A stretch of DNA of 64,000 nt from Pseudomonas viridiflava. Its GTDB lineage: Bacteria > Pseudomonadota > Gammaproteobacteria > Pseudomonadales > Pseudomonadaceae. Both the position numbers and the translations under genes were made by a program. Positions within the stretch are counted from its first letter, which is position 1, and every line of letters begins with the position of its first letter. Shown in pieces: positions 16,872-26,257 of this stretch. The notes under the pieces are model-generated. The model was not told the origin of the DNA. It was given only the letters and a program-made list of their open reading frames with translations, and did no database searches. The DNA is taken from NCBI RefSeq assembly GCF_900585905.1, contig NZ_UTVH01000001.1, forward strand, positions 310,001 through 374,000, read 5' to 3'.

Positions 16872-18395
16872 TTACTGCACTTCTACCGCCAGGCTGTCAC
16901 TGATCTTCTTCTGCCAGATCTGCGGGCCGGTGATGTGGACCGATTCGCCTCGGCTGTCCACCGCAACAGTGACCGGCATGTCCTGGACTTCGAACTCGTA
17001 GATCGCCTCCATGCCCAGTTCGGCAAAAGCCACGACTTTCGACTTCTTGATCGCCTGGGCCACCAGATAGGCCGCGCCGCCAACGGCCATCAGGTAAACC
17101 GCCTTGTGATCCCTGATGGCTTCAATGGCAGCGGGGCCGCGTTCGGATTTACCGATCATGCCCAACAGACCGGTCTGATCGAGGATCTGCCGGGTGAACT
17201 TGTCCATCCGCGTGGCCGTGGTCGGGCCTGCCGGGCCTACGACTTCTTCGCGTACCGGGTCGACCGGGCCGACGTAGTAGATGAAACGTCCCTTGAGGTC
17301 CACCGGCAGGCTTTCGCCCTTGTTGAGCATCTCGACCATGCGTTTGTGTGCGGCGTCGCGACCGGTGAGCATCTTGCCGTTGAGCAATACGGTTTCTCCC
17401 GGCTGCCAGCTCTGCACGTCTTCCGGGGTCAGGGTGTCAAGGTTGACGCGCCGCGCCGACGGGCCTGCTTCCCAGACGATTTCCGGGTAGGCATCCAGCG
17501 AGGGTGCCTCAAGGGACGCGGGGCCGCTGCCGTCGAGGATGAAATGGGCGTGGCGAGTGGCGGCGCAGTTGGGGATCATGCACACCGGCAGCGAGGCGGC
17601 GTGGGTCGGATAATCCATGATCTTGACGTCCAGCACGGTGGTCAGGCCACCCAGGCCCTGGGCACCGATACCCAGCTGGTTGACCTTCTCGAACAGCTCC
17701 AGGCGCATTTCTTCCAGGCGGTTCTGCGGGCCGCGGGCCTTGAGCTCGTGGATGTCGATGGATTCCATCAACACTTCCTTGGCCATCACCGCGGCTTTTT
17801 CTGCCGTGCCGCCGATGCCGATGCCGAGCATGCCCGGCGGGCACCAGCCAGCGCCCATGGTCGGAACGGTCTTCAACACCCAGTCGACGATGGAGTCGGA
17901 CGGGTTGAGCATGGCCATTTTCGACTTGTTCTCGGAGCCGCCGCCTTTTGCCGCAACGTCCACTTCGACGGTATTGCCAGGCACGATGGAGTAGTGAATC
18001 ACCGCCGGCGTATTGTCCTTCGTGTTCCTGCGGGCACCGGCCGGGTCAGCCAGAATGGAAGCGCGCAACACGTTTTCAGGCAGGTTATAGGCACGGCGCA
18101 CGCCTTCGTTGATCATGTCGTCCAGGCCCATGGTCGCGCCATCCCAGCGTACATTCATCCCCACGCGCACAAAGACGGTGACGATCCCGGTGTCCTGGCA
18201 GATCGGACGATGGCCGGTGGCGCACATGCGTGAATTGATCAGAATCTGGGCGATGGAGTCGCGGGCCGCAGGAGATTCTTCACGCAAATACGCTTCGTGC
18301 ATGGCCTGAATGAAATCTACCGGGTGGTAGTAGGAAATAAATTGCAGGGCGTCGGCTACGCTCTGAATCAGGTCATCTTGCTTGATCACGGTCAT
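16872..18395 (-). CDS. fumA: Fumarate hydratase class I (iron-sulfur)
   Basis: 507 residues, the full two-domain class I form (alpha plus beta). It interconverts fumarate and malate in the TCA cycle using a [4Fe-4S] cluster. Conserved cysteines lie in RPICQDTG (Cys66), GAGWCPPG and MIPNCAATRHAHF. The C-terminal domain has KGRFIYYVGPVDP, GPTTATRMD and AVGGAAYLVA. The cluster makes the enzyme oxygen- and superoxide-sensitive. Preceded by a GGAGCGC-type site. Gene position next to sadC matches P. aeruginosa. Confidence 0.95.
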   Translation of the reverse strand: MTVIKQDDLIQSVADALQFISYYHPVDFIQAMHEAYLREESPAARDSIAQILINSRMCATGHRPICQDTGIVTVFVRVGMNVRWDGATMGLDDMINEGVRRAYNLPENVLRASILADPAGARRNTKDNTPAVIHYSIVPGNTVEVDVAAKGGGSENKSKMAMLNPSDSIVDWVLKTVPTMGAGWCPPGMLGIGIGGTAEKAAVMAKEVLMESIDIHELKARGPQNRLEEMRLELFEKVNQLGIGAQGLGGLTTVLDVKIMDYPTHAASLPVCMIPNCAATRHAHFILDGSGPASLEAPSLDAYPEIVWEAGPSARRVNLDTLTPEDVQSWQPGETVLLNGKMLTGRDAAHKRMVEMLNKGESLPVDLKGRFIYYVGPVDPVREEVVGPAGPTTATRMDKFTRQILDQTGLLGMIGKSERGPAAIEAIRDHKAVYLMAVGGAAYLVAQAIKKSKVVAFAELGMEAIYEFEVQDMPVTVAVDSRGESVHITGPQIWQKKISDSLAVEVQ

Positions 18396-18721
18396 GGGAC
18401 GCGCTCCTCTGTCTAGGGCGGGAACATTTAATAATGTGCTGAGCCATCAAAGAAAGGGCGATGTCTCAAGGATGAATCAGTGAAGGGCTGCGACAAAATG
18501 GCGCGGCAGTATAACCCGCATCCCGGGCAGGTTCATCCCATCGCTTGCTCGGCGACCAAAGATACGCAGTTCAGCCCCGTGATGCGACGCAGGGCAGACA
18601 GTGTATGGCTTGTAGCATTGTTGCATTTGGACAGATTTGGACGTATTGATGTCTGCGGCTGGCACTTTTTTAATTTGAAAACAGAGTTTCGGCCATAGTG
18701 GCACTATGGGAAGGGATCCTT
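18396..18721. other. Divergent promoter region fum / sadC
   Basis: Contains no gene I can support. It must hold the promoters of the fumarase gene (leftwards) and of sadC (rightwards); the part next to sadC is A/T-rich (CTTTTTTAATTTGAAAACAG). Confidence 0.5.
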
Positions 18722-19849
18722 TTGAGCACGACAAGGGCAAGAGAACTATCTGCAACGACACAGGCCCTTTTCCTGAAACGTTTCGGACTGGCCGCGCTTA
18801 CATACCTGGCAGTGATGCTACTGATCTGGCTGGCCATCTACACAGGCCAATTGCATCAGCCGCTTCATGTGACGGTGATTGGCTGCTGCCTGGTTGTTGC
18901 CAATCAGTTGCTGTTGCTGGCGATGTTTCTGACCCGCTTCAATCAGCGTTTCGTCGACGCCAGCCTGACAGAGCTTCAGGTCCTGCTGGCCATCGGCTGG
19001 CTGAGCTGGCTGTTGTACTGTCTGGACACCGCGCGGGGCATCTTTCTGGTGCTGTACGCACCCATTCTGCTTTTCGGCCTGTTCCAGCTGCCGCCGATGG
19101 TATTTGCCCGTTGTGCTCTGCTGGTGTTGTTGAGCTTCATCGGCATCAATGCCCTGGACGCCTTGCACGGCAAGAGTCTGAACGGCAGCACGGTGATCCT
19201 GCAAATCAGCGTCCTGTTCGTGCTGCTGTTGTGGCTCAGCGTGTTCGCCGGGTATGTGCATGCGCAACGTCAGCGCATGCGCCAGAGACGCTACGCCTTG
19301 CAGGCTCATCAGGAGACCTTGCGCGGCATGATGGTCCAGCTTGAAGACCTGGCGGCGACCGATGAGCTGACCAGCCTGTACAATCGACGCTATTTCATGC
19401 GCATGGCGGCGCGGCAGTTGAGCCAGCTGGACGACAACTCGTCCCACGGCCTGGCGGTCCTCGACCTCGACCACTTCAAGCGCATCAATGACAGCTACGG
19501 GCATTCGGCAGGGGATCAGGTGCTGCAGGCGTTTGCCGTGCGGGCCGAAGAGTGCCTGCGTGAAAGCGACGTGCTGGCCCGCTATGGTGGAGAAGAATTC
19601 GTGCTATTTATTCCGTTCTGCAGCTCGCAGCAGTTGGTGGATTGCTGCGAGCGCATTCGTCAGGCTTTCGCACAGGTCGAACTTAGCGCGCTGGGTGATT
19701 GCAGCCTGAGCCTGTCGGCAGGCATGACCTTGCTGGAGCGCGGCGACAACCTCGACGACGCGTTGCAACGTGCCGATCAGGCGTTGTATCTGGCCAAACG
19801 CAGCGGTCGCAATCGCTGCGTCGCTGCCTGGGAAACCGTCGATGCCTGA
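18722..19849 (+). CDS. sadC: SadC-type membrane diguanylate cyclase
   Basis: About 375 residues. The N-terminal half has about six hydrophobic segments up to residue 175, then a short linker helix and a GGDEF domain. The active site is GGEEF at 289-293, and an RxxD inhibitory site (RESD) lies exactly five residues before it, so the enzyme should be active and product-inhibited. SadC makes c-di-GMP and opposes BifA in surface attachment. I prefer the TTG start at 18722 behind AAGGGA; the GTG at 18698 has no ribosome site. P. aeruginosa SadC is longer (about 490), so the membrane part is shorter here. Confidence 0.87.
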   Translation: MSTTRARELSATTQALFLKRFGLAALTYLAVMLLIWLAIYTGQLHQPLHVTVIGCCLVVANQLLLLAMFLTRFNQRFVDASLTELQVLLAIGWLSWLLYCLDTARGIFLVLYAPILLFGLFQLPPMVFARCALLVLLSFIGINALDALHGKSLNGSTVILQISVLFVLLLWLSVFAGYVHAQRQRMRQRRYALQAHQETLRGMMVQLEDLAATDELTSLYNRRYFMRMAARQLSQLDDNSSHGLAVLDLDHFKRINDSYGHSAGDQVLQAFAVRAEECLRESDVLARYGGEEFVLFIPFCSSQQLVDCCERIRQAFAQVELSALGDCSLSLSAGMTLLERGDNLDDALQRADQALYLAKRSGRNRCVAAWETVDA

Positions 19850-20777
19850 GCTGCGAGCAGGCGGGCGACAGTGGACCGTGAGCGTTGGCAGCAACCTGCT
19901 GGACTGTCTCGATCAGGCGGGTATTGGCGTGCCTTACAGCTGCCGGGCAGGCAGTTGCCATGTCTGTCTGGTGCGCTGTGTCAGCGGTGAACCGTTTGAT
20001 CCAATGCCCGACGCGCTGGAGGCCGGCAAGCGACAGCGGGGCTGGCGTCTGGCATGTCAGTGCCAAGTGGTTGAGAACCTCAGTGTCGAGGTCTTTGATC
20101 CTGCCCGCGACGGCGCGCCCGCGCATATCACGCAGCTGGACTGGCTAAGCCCGTCTGTCCTGCGCCTGCGCCTGGAACCCGAGCGAGCGCTGCGTTATCG
20201 CGCCGGCCAGCATCTGGTGTTGTGGGCCAGCCCGAGCGTCGCCCGACCTTATTCCCTGGCCAGCCTGCCGGGGGAAGAGACGTTTCTTGAGTTTCATCTC
20301 GACTGCCGCAGCCCGGGGGCTTTCGTTGATATCGCTCGACAGTGGCAGGTTGGCGACAGCGTCGGCCTGGGTGAATTGCAGGCCGGGGCGTTGCAGTACG
20401 ACGCCGACTGGCATGAGCGGCCGCTTCTGCTGCTGGCGGCGGGCACCGGCCTGGCGCCGTTGTCGGCAGTCCTGCGCGAGGCGGTGCGGCAGGAGCATGC
20501 AGGCCCGGTCAGGCTGATTCACCTGGCGCGTGACGCCAGCGAGCATTATTTACAGGCTGAACTGACCCGGCTCGCAGATGATCATGGCCATGTGCAGATC
20601 CAGCGAGTGACCCCGGATGAGCTGGCTTCCACCCTGGCCGACCTGCGCCTGCTGCAGCGACGAACCATGGCCTTGCTGTGCGGCAGTGCGCAGAGCGTCG
20701 AGCTGTTCGCCAAGCGGTTGTATCTGGCAGGGCTGCCACGCAATCAGGTGTTGGCCGACACGTTCGTGGGCCGTTAG
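19842..20777 (+). CDS. [2Fe-2S] ferredoxin-flavin reductase
   Basis: 311 residues. N-terminal plant-type ferredoxin domain with cluster ligands in PYSCRAGSCHVCLVRC and the fourth Cys in RLACQC; then an FAD-binding barrel with RPYSLAS and a NAD-binding domain with LLLAAGTGLAPL. This order matches phenol hydroxylase/CDP-6-deoxyglucose reductase-type electron-transfer components. The partner oxygenase is not in the window. The start overlaps the sadC stop by eight bases, the same arrangement as in P. aeruginosa, hence cotranscribed with sadC. Confidence 0.88.
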   Translation: MPELRAGGRQWTVSVGSNLLDCLDQAGIGVPYSCRAGSCHVCLVRCVSGEPFDPMPDALEAGKRQRGWRLACQCQVVENLSVEVFDPARDGAPAHITQLDWLSPSVLRLRLEPERALRYRAGQHLVLWASPSVARPYSLASLPGEETFLEFHLDCRSPGAFVDIARQWQVGDSVGLGELQAGALQYDADWHERPLLLLAAGTGLAPLSAVLREAVRQEHAGPVRLIHLARDASEHYLQAELTRLADDHGHVQIQRVTPDELASTLADLRLLQRRTMALLCGSAQSVELFAKRLYLAGLPRNQVLADTFVGR

Positions 20778-20837
20778 ACACACAATCGCAGATATCGCGC
20801 AGCAGCCTTTGCGCCACCAGCCAGCCCTTAAAGAAAA

Positions 20838-20863
20838 AGCCCCGACTCTCGCGAATCGGGGCT
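20838..20863. terminator. Intrinsic terminator between convergent genes
   Basis: Eight-base stem AGCCCCGA/TCGGGGCT with A-rich sequence (AAAGAAAAAG) on the left. For the minus strand this gives a stem followed by CTTTTTCTTT, suited to end pykA; it lies just past the pykA stop. Confidence 0.85.
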
Positions 20864-20884
20864 TCGGGCGCAACGCGGGTTGAA

Positions 20885-22336
20885 TCAGACCAACGGGTCG
20901 CCCACGTGCAGCAGCTTCATGCCATTGGTGCCACCGATGGTGTGGTAGCTGTCACCCTTGGTGAGGATGACCCAATCGCCTTGCTCCACCAGGCCGCGCT
21001 TGAGCAGCTCGTCCACCGCCGCCTGGCTGACCTGGCCGGGTGGCAGGTTGGCCGGGTCGAACGGTACGGTGTACACACCCCGGAACATTGCCGCGCGCGC
21101 CTGGGTGCCGCGGTGCGGAGAGAACGCGTAGATCGGCACCGAAGAGCGGATGCGCGACATGATCAGCGGGGTATAGCCGCTCTCAGTCAGCGCGATGATC
21201 GCTTTCACGTCCGGGAAGTGGTTGGCCGTGTACATGGCCGCCAGCGCAATGCTCTCGTCGCAGCGGGTGAAGCTGTGACCGATGCGGTGGCTGGAAGTCT
21301 TGCCGGTGGGGTGCTTTTCAGCGCCGATGCAGATACGGGCCATGGCCTGAACTGCTTCGACCGGATAGGAGCCAGCAGCACTTTCCGCCGACAGCATCAC
21401 AGCGTCGGTGTAGTCGAGCACGGCGTTGGCCACGTCGGAGACTTCGGCACGGGTCGGCATGGGGCTGGAGATCATCGACTCCATCATCTGCGTGGCCACG
21501 ATCACCGCTTTGTTGTGACGGCGGGCGTGCAGGATGATGCGTTTCTGAACGCCAACCAGCTCGGCATCGCCGATTTCCACGCCCAGGTCACCACGGGCAA
21601 CCATTACCGCGTCGCTGGCGCGGATCAGAGCGTCCAGTACGTCGTCGTTGGCGACGGCTTCGGCGCGCTCGATTTTCGCCACCAGCCAGGCGGTGCCGCC
21701 GGACTCGTCACGCAACTGGCGGGCGTATTCCATGTCGGCAGCGTCACGGGGGAAAGAGACAGCGAGGTAATCGAGGTCCATTTCTGCCGCGAGCTTGATG
21801 TCCAGCTTGTCTTTTTCAGTCAGTGCCGGCGCCGTCAGGCCACCGCCGCGACGGTTGATGCCTTTGTGGTCCGACAAAGGACCACCGATCAGCACGGTGC
21901 AATGCAGCGCGTCGGCTGTTTGCGTGTCGACGCGCATGACCACGCGACCGTCGTCGAGCAGCAGCTCGTCGCCTACGCCGCAATCCTTGACCAGATCCGG
22001 GTAGTCGATACCCACGATCTGCTGGTTGCCATCGGTCAACGGGTGCGCGGTGGAGAAGGTGAACGTGTCACCGACTTTCAGCTCGATCTTCTTGTTGGCG
22101 AACTTGGCGATGCGAATTTTCGGACCTTGCAGGTCGCCCAGCAGGGCAACGAAGCGGCCGTGTTTCGCAGCGATTTCGCGGATCAGCCTGGCGCGAGCCT
22201 TGTGCTCGTCCGGCGTGCCGTGGGAGAAGTTCAGGCGGGCAACGTCCAGACCCGAGAGGATCAGTTGCTCGATGATTTCTGGCGAATTACTGGCAGGGCC
22301 AAGGGTAGCGACGATTTTGGTGCGGCGTACGGTCAT
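20885..22336 (-). CDS. pykA: Pyruvate kinase, PykA type
   Basis: 483 residues. Makes pyruvate and ATP from phosphoenolpyruvate. Visible family blocks: KIVATLGPAS, ARLNFSHG, GDLQGPKIR, the catalytic AKIERAEA and MVARGDLGVEIG, and ATQMMESMI with the DVANAV element; the C-terminal domain ends in TIGGTNGMKLL. Start is the ATG at 22336 with AAGGAG seven bases upstream, six bases inside a possible TTG. Monocistronic with terminator downstream. Confidence 0.96.
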   Translation of the reverse strand: MTVRRTKIVATLGPASNSPEIIEQLILSGLDVARLNFSHGTPDEHKARARLIREIAAKHGRFVALLGDLQGPKIRIAKFANKKIELKVGDTFTFSTAHPLTDGNQQIVGIDYPDLVKDCGVGDELLLDDGRVVMRVDTQTADALHCTVLIGGPLSDHKGINRRGGGLTAPALTEKDKLDIKLAAEMDLDYLAVSFPRDAADMEYARQLRDESGGTAWLVAKIERAEAVANDDVLDALIRASDAVMVARGDLGVEIGDAELVGVQKRIILHARRHNKAVIVATQMMESMISSPMPTRAEVSDVANAVLDYTDAVMLSAESAAGSYPVEAVQAMARICIGAEKHPTGKTSSHRIGHSFTRCDESIALAAMYTANHFPDVKAIIALTESGYTPLIMSRIRSSVPIYAFSPHRGTQARAAMFRGVYTVPFDPANLPPGQVSQAAVDELLKRGLVEQGDWVILTKGDSYHTIGGTNGMKLLHVGDPLV

Positions 22337-22562
22337 GCACAAACTCCTTATATGAAGCGCAGCGAGAGGCTACTACTGTCTTGCTCTGTAGTCATTGTTC
22401 GTTTGCACTATTTTGGCAGTGATCAGCGTTCTCCTTTCCGGCCAGGTGAGCAGCACAGGTAACGCACAAGCGCGCGGGCTGTCACGGGCAGACGATCGGC
22501 GACAACCCGGCTTGAAGAAATCCGCTTTCGTGTCGATACATTGCAGAGCACAGGAGAGTCCC

Positions 22563-22937
22563 ATGCGAATCGTGATGATTTTAGTATTGCTGGCAACCGT
22601 CAGCGGTTGCACCCGGCTGGCCATGAATTCCAATCTCAACAGCGCTTACCGCGCCTATGATCGTGGCGACTGCGAGAATGTGATGCTGAGCCTGTCCAAG
22701 GTTGATCGGCAGAGCCGCTCGCGCCGCTATATCCAGCCTGAAGTGTCGATGTTGCGCGGCCAGTGCCTGGAGCGCCAGAAGCTGTTTGTCGATGCGGCGC
22801 AGACCTACCAGTTCATTGTCAGTCAGTACCCGGCCAGCGAATACGCCTATCGCGCCCGTGCACGGCTGGAAACGCTGCAGCAGTTGGGCCATTATCCGAG
22901 GCTTCCGGCCGCGCGGCCGCGACCTGTGGCTCGCTAG
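22563..22937 (+). CDS. Small outer-membrane-type lipoprotein with TPR-like fold
   Basis: 124 residues. Lipoprotein signal MRIVMILVLLATVSGCT with the Cys at 16. The mature part is helical (AYRAYDRGDCENVMLSLSKV, DAAQTYQFIVSQYPASEYAYRARARLETL) and resembles a tetratricopeptide pair as in YbgF/BamD-like proteins. Residue +2 after Cys is Thr, so outer-membrane sorting is expected. Exact role unknown. ATG 22563 follows CAGGAGAG. Confidence 0.82.
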   Translation: MRIVMILVLLATVSGCTRLAMNSNLNSAYRAYDRGDCENVMLSLSKVDRQSRSRRYIQPEVSMLRGQCLERQKLFVDAAQTYQFIVSQYPASEYAYRARARLETLQQLGHYPRLPAARPRPVAR

Positions 22938-23183
22938 GGCAAATACCTGTCTACACCCGGATGGATGGACGGTCATGTTTTCGAGTGGTATGCCAGAGGG
23001 TTTGCGCTAAGCTCTGTTACGCAGATGAGTCACTGGCGACTTAATGCCGTTCAATCGGCCGCAGTCGGGTTATTCTGCGATGACGTTGGCAGTACTTGTC
23101 CGTAGTGATGGTGCCGCGCAAGAGCGGTGACGAGAAAAGTATTAGCGCGACCATGCTCAATGGTCTCCTTTGGCGACTGACCT

Positions 23184-23543
23184 ATGTTGAAAGAACAACG
23201 AATCGAACGGCATCAATTGCCGGGTTACCTGCGGGTTTTCAATCGCTACACCAACAAACCGCTAGGTTGCCTGGGTAACGTGTCGCAAGAAGGACTGATG
23301 TTGATCAGCGACCTGCCAATGCTGGTTGGGGCTGACTTCCAGTTACGCCTGCAAGTGCCTTGCGAGCGTGGTCTGCCTGCGACCGTTGACGTCACGGCGA
23401 CCTGCCAGTGGTGCCATGAAGACGAAACACCCGGCAGCTATGATTCAGGGTTTCTGCTGGTGGAGTCCTCACCCGAATACACCAAGCTGATCAACGCGCT
23501 GCGCTACTACTTCAGTTTTCATCCGCTCGAAGCGTCGGCCTGA
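23184..23543 (+). CDS. PilZ-domain c-di-GMP receptor
   Basis: 119 residues, a single PilZ domain. The two binding motifs are present: an Arg-rich N-terminal segment (RIERHQLPGYLRV, Arg6, Arg9 and Arg17) and N32xSxxG37 (NVSQEG). It therefore probably binds c-di-GMP. Output partner unknown. It is preceded by 246 bases without a gene and lies convergent with the DUF58 gene. Confidence 0.87.
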   Translation: MLKEQRIERHQLPGYLRVFNRYTNKPLGCLGNVSQEGLMLISDLPMLVGADFQLRLQVPCERGLPATVDVTATCQWCHEDETPGSYDSGFLLVESSPEYTKLINALRYYFSFHPLEASA

Positions 23544-23568
23544 GCCTTGTCCTGAAGGGTTGCCAGGG

Positions 23569-24912
23569 TCACGGCCTGCCTGATTTTTTCCAGTTCAGAT
23601 AGCGGCTTATCATCTGCGCGCCCAGCTCGTCGGGGCGCGCATCAATGACCGCGATGCGCTGCGCCTTTACTCGTTCGAGCAGCGTATTGCGTGCGCCCAG
23701 CAGTTCGATGGCGCCGCAATAGTCGAGGGCGTCTTCCAGGGTCTTGACCGGTGTGTGACGCAGGCCGTCCAGCACCTGTTCGCGCAGGCTGACCACCAGC
23801 ACGCGATGCCTGCGCCCCAGCTGCGTCACTGCTGCCAGTAATTCCTCATCATCCTCGTCGCGCAGGTTGGTCACCATGATGACCAGCGCCTGGCGCTTCT
23901 GGCGTACCAGAATCTGCTTCGCCGCAGCGCTGTAGTCAGCCGGTCGGCGGCCGCTTTCCAGGTCATAGGTGCGATTGAGCAGCGTGTTGAGATGGCTCGC
24001 GCCTTTGGCTGGCGCAATGTAGCGACTTTGCTCGCCAGCGAAGGTTGACAGACCCACCGCGTCGCCCTGGCGCAGCGCGACGTGACTGAGCAGCAGCATG
24101 GCGTTGAGGGCGTGATCGAAGTGGGAGAGATCACCGTCCTGGCTGCGCATGCGCCGACCGCAATCGAGCATGAAGACGATGTGCTGGTCGCTTTCGTCCT
24201 GATATTCCCTCGCGATGGGGGCTCGGTGCCTTGCGGTGGCTTTCCAGTCGATCTGCCGCAGGCTGTCGCCTTCGCGAAATTCGCGCAGCTGATGGAATTC
24301 CGTTCCCAGGCCGCGCCGCTGCCGCTGGTGCACGCCGATACGTCCCGCCCAGTTGTTGGCGGCCAGCATCTGCGCGTCATGCAGACGAGTGAAGTCCGGG
24401 TAGACCCGGGTTTCATCCTGCACCGGCAAATAGCGCCGCGTATGCCACAGGCCCATGACGCTGGGCAGCTGGATCTCACATTGTTGCAGCTCGAAAAGCC
24501 CTCGCCGCAAGGCGCGCGCACGGTAGCCCAACTGGCTGGTTTCGCCAGGGCGCAACGCCACGGTTTGCGGTAGATACTCGGTTTCAAAGCCTTCAGGCAA
24601 ATGATCGAAGACCTGCACGGGAATAGCGCGCGGGTAATCATGACTCACGTGCAGGCGCACTTCGCTCCAGCGGCCCAGCGCCTGGCTGGCGGGGAACTGG
24701 CGCCGCACCTCGGGCGAGGCCATGCGCAGCAGACGCCAGGCATCCACCAGCGCCAGGACGAGCAGCGCAAGAAGCAGGCTGCAATAGGGTAGCTGCAGGC
24801 GTTGTGCGGCGCTGATCTGCAATGCCGACAGGCTGCCGAGCAGCAGCGCCAGCCCCGCCAGCACGGCAAGGCAGCCGAGCAACCGCCGCGAAGGTTTGAG
24901 TGCCTGCCTCAT
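23569..24912 (-). CDS. DUF58 (von Willebrand-like) membrane protein
   Basis: 447 residues. Two N-terminal membrane helices (LLGCLAVLAGLALLLGS and LPYCSLLLALLVLALVDAW), a beta-rich domain, then the DUF58 signature GDSLRQIDWKATARH followed by a vWA-like fold with FMLDCGRRM. It is the partner of MoxR-type AAA ATPases in a widespread stress-linked module. Start overlaps the MoxR stop by four bases. Last gene of the transcript in this direction. Confidence 0.9.
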   Translation of the reverse strand: MRQALKPSRRLLGCLAVLAGLALLLGSLSALQISAAQRLQLPYCSLLLALLVLALVDAWRLLRMASPEVRRQFPASQALGRWSEVRLHVSHDYPRAIPVQVFDHLPEGFETEYLPQTVALRPGETSQLGYRARALRRGLFELQQCEIQLPSVMGLWHTRRYLPVQDETRVYPDFTRLHDAQMLAANNWAGRIGVHQRQRRGLGTEFHQLREFREGDSLRQIDWKATARHRAPIAREYQDESDQHIVFMLDCGRRMRSQDGDLSHFDHALNAMLLLSHVALRQGDAVGLSTFAGEQSRYIAPAKGASHLNTLLNRTYDLESGRRPADYSAAAKQILVRQKRQALVIMVTNLRDEDDEELLAAVTQLGRRHRVLVVSLREQVLDGLRHTPVKTLEDALDYCGAIELLGARNTLLERVKAQRIAVIDARPDELGAQMISRYLNWKKSGRP

Positions 24913-26027
24913 AGGCGCGGTGCCGACACCTGATCAAGCAACTGGCTCAGCACCTGATCCACCGACATTCCCTCGATGTCCAGCTCCGGTGCCAGACGCA
25001 CCCGGTGACGCAGCACCGCCAGGGCGCAGCCCTTGATGTCATCCGGGACCACGAACTCGCCGCCGCGCAGCAGTGCCCTGGCCCGGCCGCCACGTATCAG
25101 CGCAATCGACGCACGGGGCCCGGCGCCCAGGGTCAACCCTGGCCAGCTGCGTGTGGCGCGGGCCAGGCGCACCGCGTAATCGAGCACCTCATCGTCCACC
25201 GCCAGCTCACTGGCAATGCGCTGCAGCGCCTGCACTTCACGCGCTTGCAGCACCACCCGCAAAGGTTGCACATCCAGCATGTCTGCCCTTGAAGAACGCG
25301 TGACCTGGCGCACCATGCTCAGCTCTTCGTCGGCGTCGGGGTAGTCCATGCGCAGCTTGAGCATGAAGCGGTCCAGCTCGGCTTCCGGCAGCGGGTAGGT
25401 GCCTTCCTGTTCGATGGGATTCTGCGTCGCCAGCACCATGAACGGCTGGCCAATGGGCATGGCCTTGCCTTCCAGGGTCACTTGCCGCTCCTGCATGGCT
25501 TCAAGCAGCGCGGCCTGGGTCTTGGCGGGGGCGCGGTTGATTTCATCGGCCAGCAACAGGTGGGTAAACAGCGGGCCCTTGCGCAGCTTGAACTGCTCGG
25601 TCTGCACGTCGTAGACCGCGTGGCCGGTGATGTCGCTGGGCATCAGGTCCGGGGTGAACTGTATGCGGGCAAAGTCGCCCCCGAAGCAACGAGCCAGGGC
25701 GCGCACCAGCAAGGTCTTGCCCAGCCCCGGCACGCCTTCGAGCAGGACATGACCGCCGCCGATCAACGCGGTCAGCACATCATCAATCACCGCCGTCTGG
25801 CCGATCAGCGCTTTTTGCAGCTCCTTGCGCAACGCCTGCGCCAGCTGACTGGCGCGTTGCCGCTGCTGCGCCTGATTGGTTGGGGACGCCGCCGAGGCAG
25901 GGGTTATGTCGGCAGTGGCTGTGTCGATTGCGTCTGGCGCAAGCGGGGTACTGGTGGGCGGGGCGATGGGCAGATCGCCCACGGGTTCTGAAGGGTTGCT
26001 CGTTGTCGGATCAAGTTTATCTGCCAT
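24909..26027 (-). CDS. MoxR-family AAA+ ATPase
   Basis: 372 residues. A Pro/Thr-rich N-terminal extension of about 50 residues precedes the AAA+ core: Walker A GVPGLGKT (98-105), Walker B LLLADEINRAPAKTQAALLEAMQE, sensor 1 ATQNPIEQEGTYPLPEAELDRFML. MoxR ATPases act as chaperones for membrane or secreted complexes, with the DUF58 protein as partner. The DUF4350, DUF4129, SpoIIM-like and RDD genes normally follow on the 5' side; here they stand 9.8 kb away, beyond an unrelated gene block. Ribosome site is weak, as expected for a gene once translationally coupled to an upstream neighbour. Confidence 0.92.
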   Translation of the reverse strand: MADKLDPTTSNPSEPVGDLPIAPPTSTPLAPDAIDTATADITPASAASPTNQAQQRQRASQLAQALRKELQKALIGQTAVIDDVLTALIGGGHVLLEGVPGLGKTLLVRALARCFGGDFARIQFTPDLMPSDITGHAVYDVQTEQFKLRKGPLFTHLLLADEINRAPAKTQAALLEAMQERQVTLEGKAMPIGQPFMVLATQNPIEQEGTYPLPEAELDRFMLKLRMDYPDADEELSMVRQVTRSSRADMLDVQPLRVVLQAREVQALQRIASELAVDDEVLDYAVRLARATRSWPGLTLGAGPRASIALIRGGRARALLRGGEFVVPDDIKGCALAVLRHRVRLAPELDIEGMSVDQVLSQLLDQVSAPRL

Positions 26028-26257
26028 TAGTCATTCGCTTACCTGATTTAACGGAGCGCGCAGCGGGTGCGCAAAGGTGCGGCAGCGCCTCAGGCGCAGT
26101 GCAAGCCGCTGCAGGTGGAGGGGCAGGGCCAGGCCCGAACTGCGCCCGGCCCCACCTTCGCACGTGCGCCTGCCGGTGAAAAAGCACATATGACTACGAC
26201 GTCATCGAAATACGCTCTTTCCCGGCTTCACGAGGCGCACACGCGAGTCATGACGGG

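Noticed and set aside
20678..22462. Plus-strand frame of 594 codons
   Set aside because: Opposite strand of pykA, whose motifs are complete. No domain seen in the shadow frame.
26052..26190. G+C-rich partial inverted repeats left of the RTX gene
   Set aside because: Arms such as GGTGCGCAAAGGTG and CACCTTCGCAC match only in part; too imperfect to call a terminator or attachment site.
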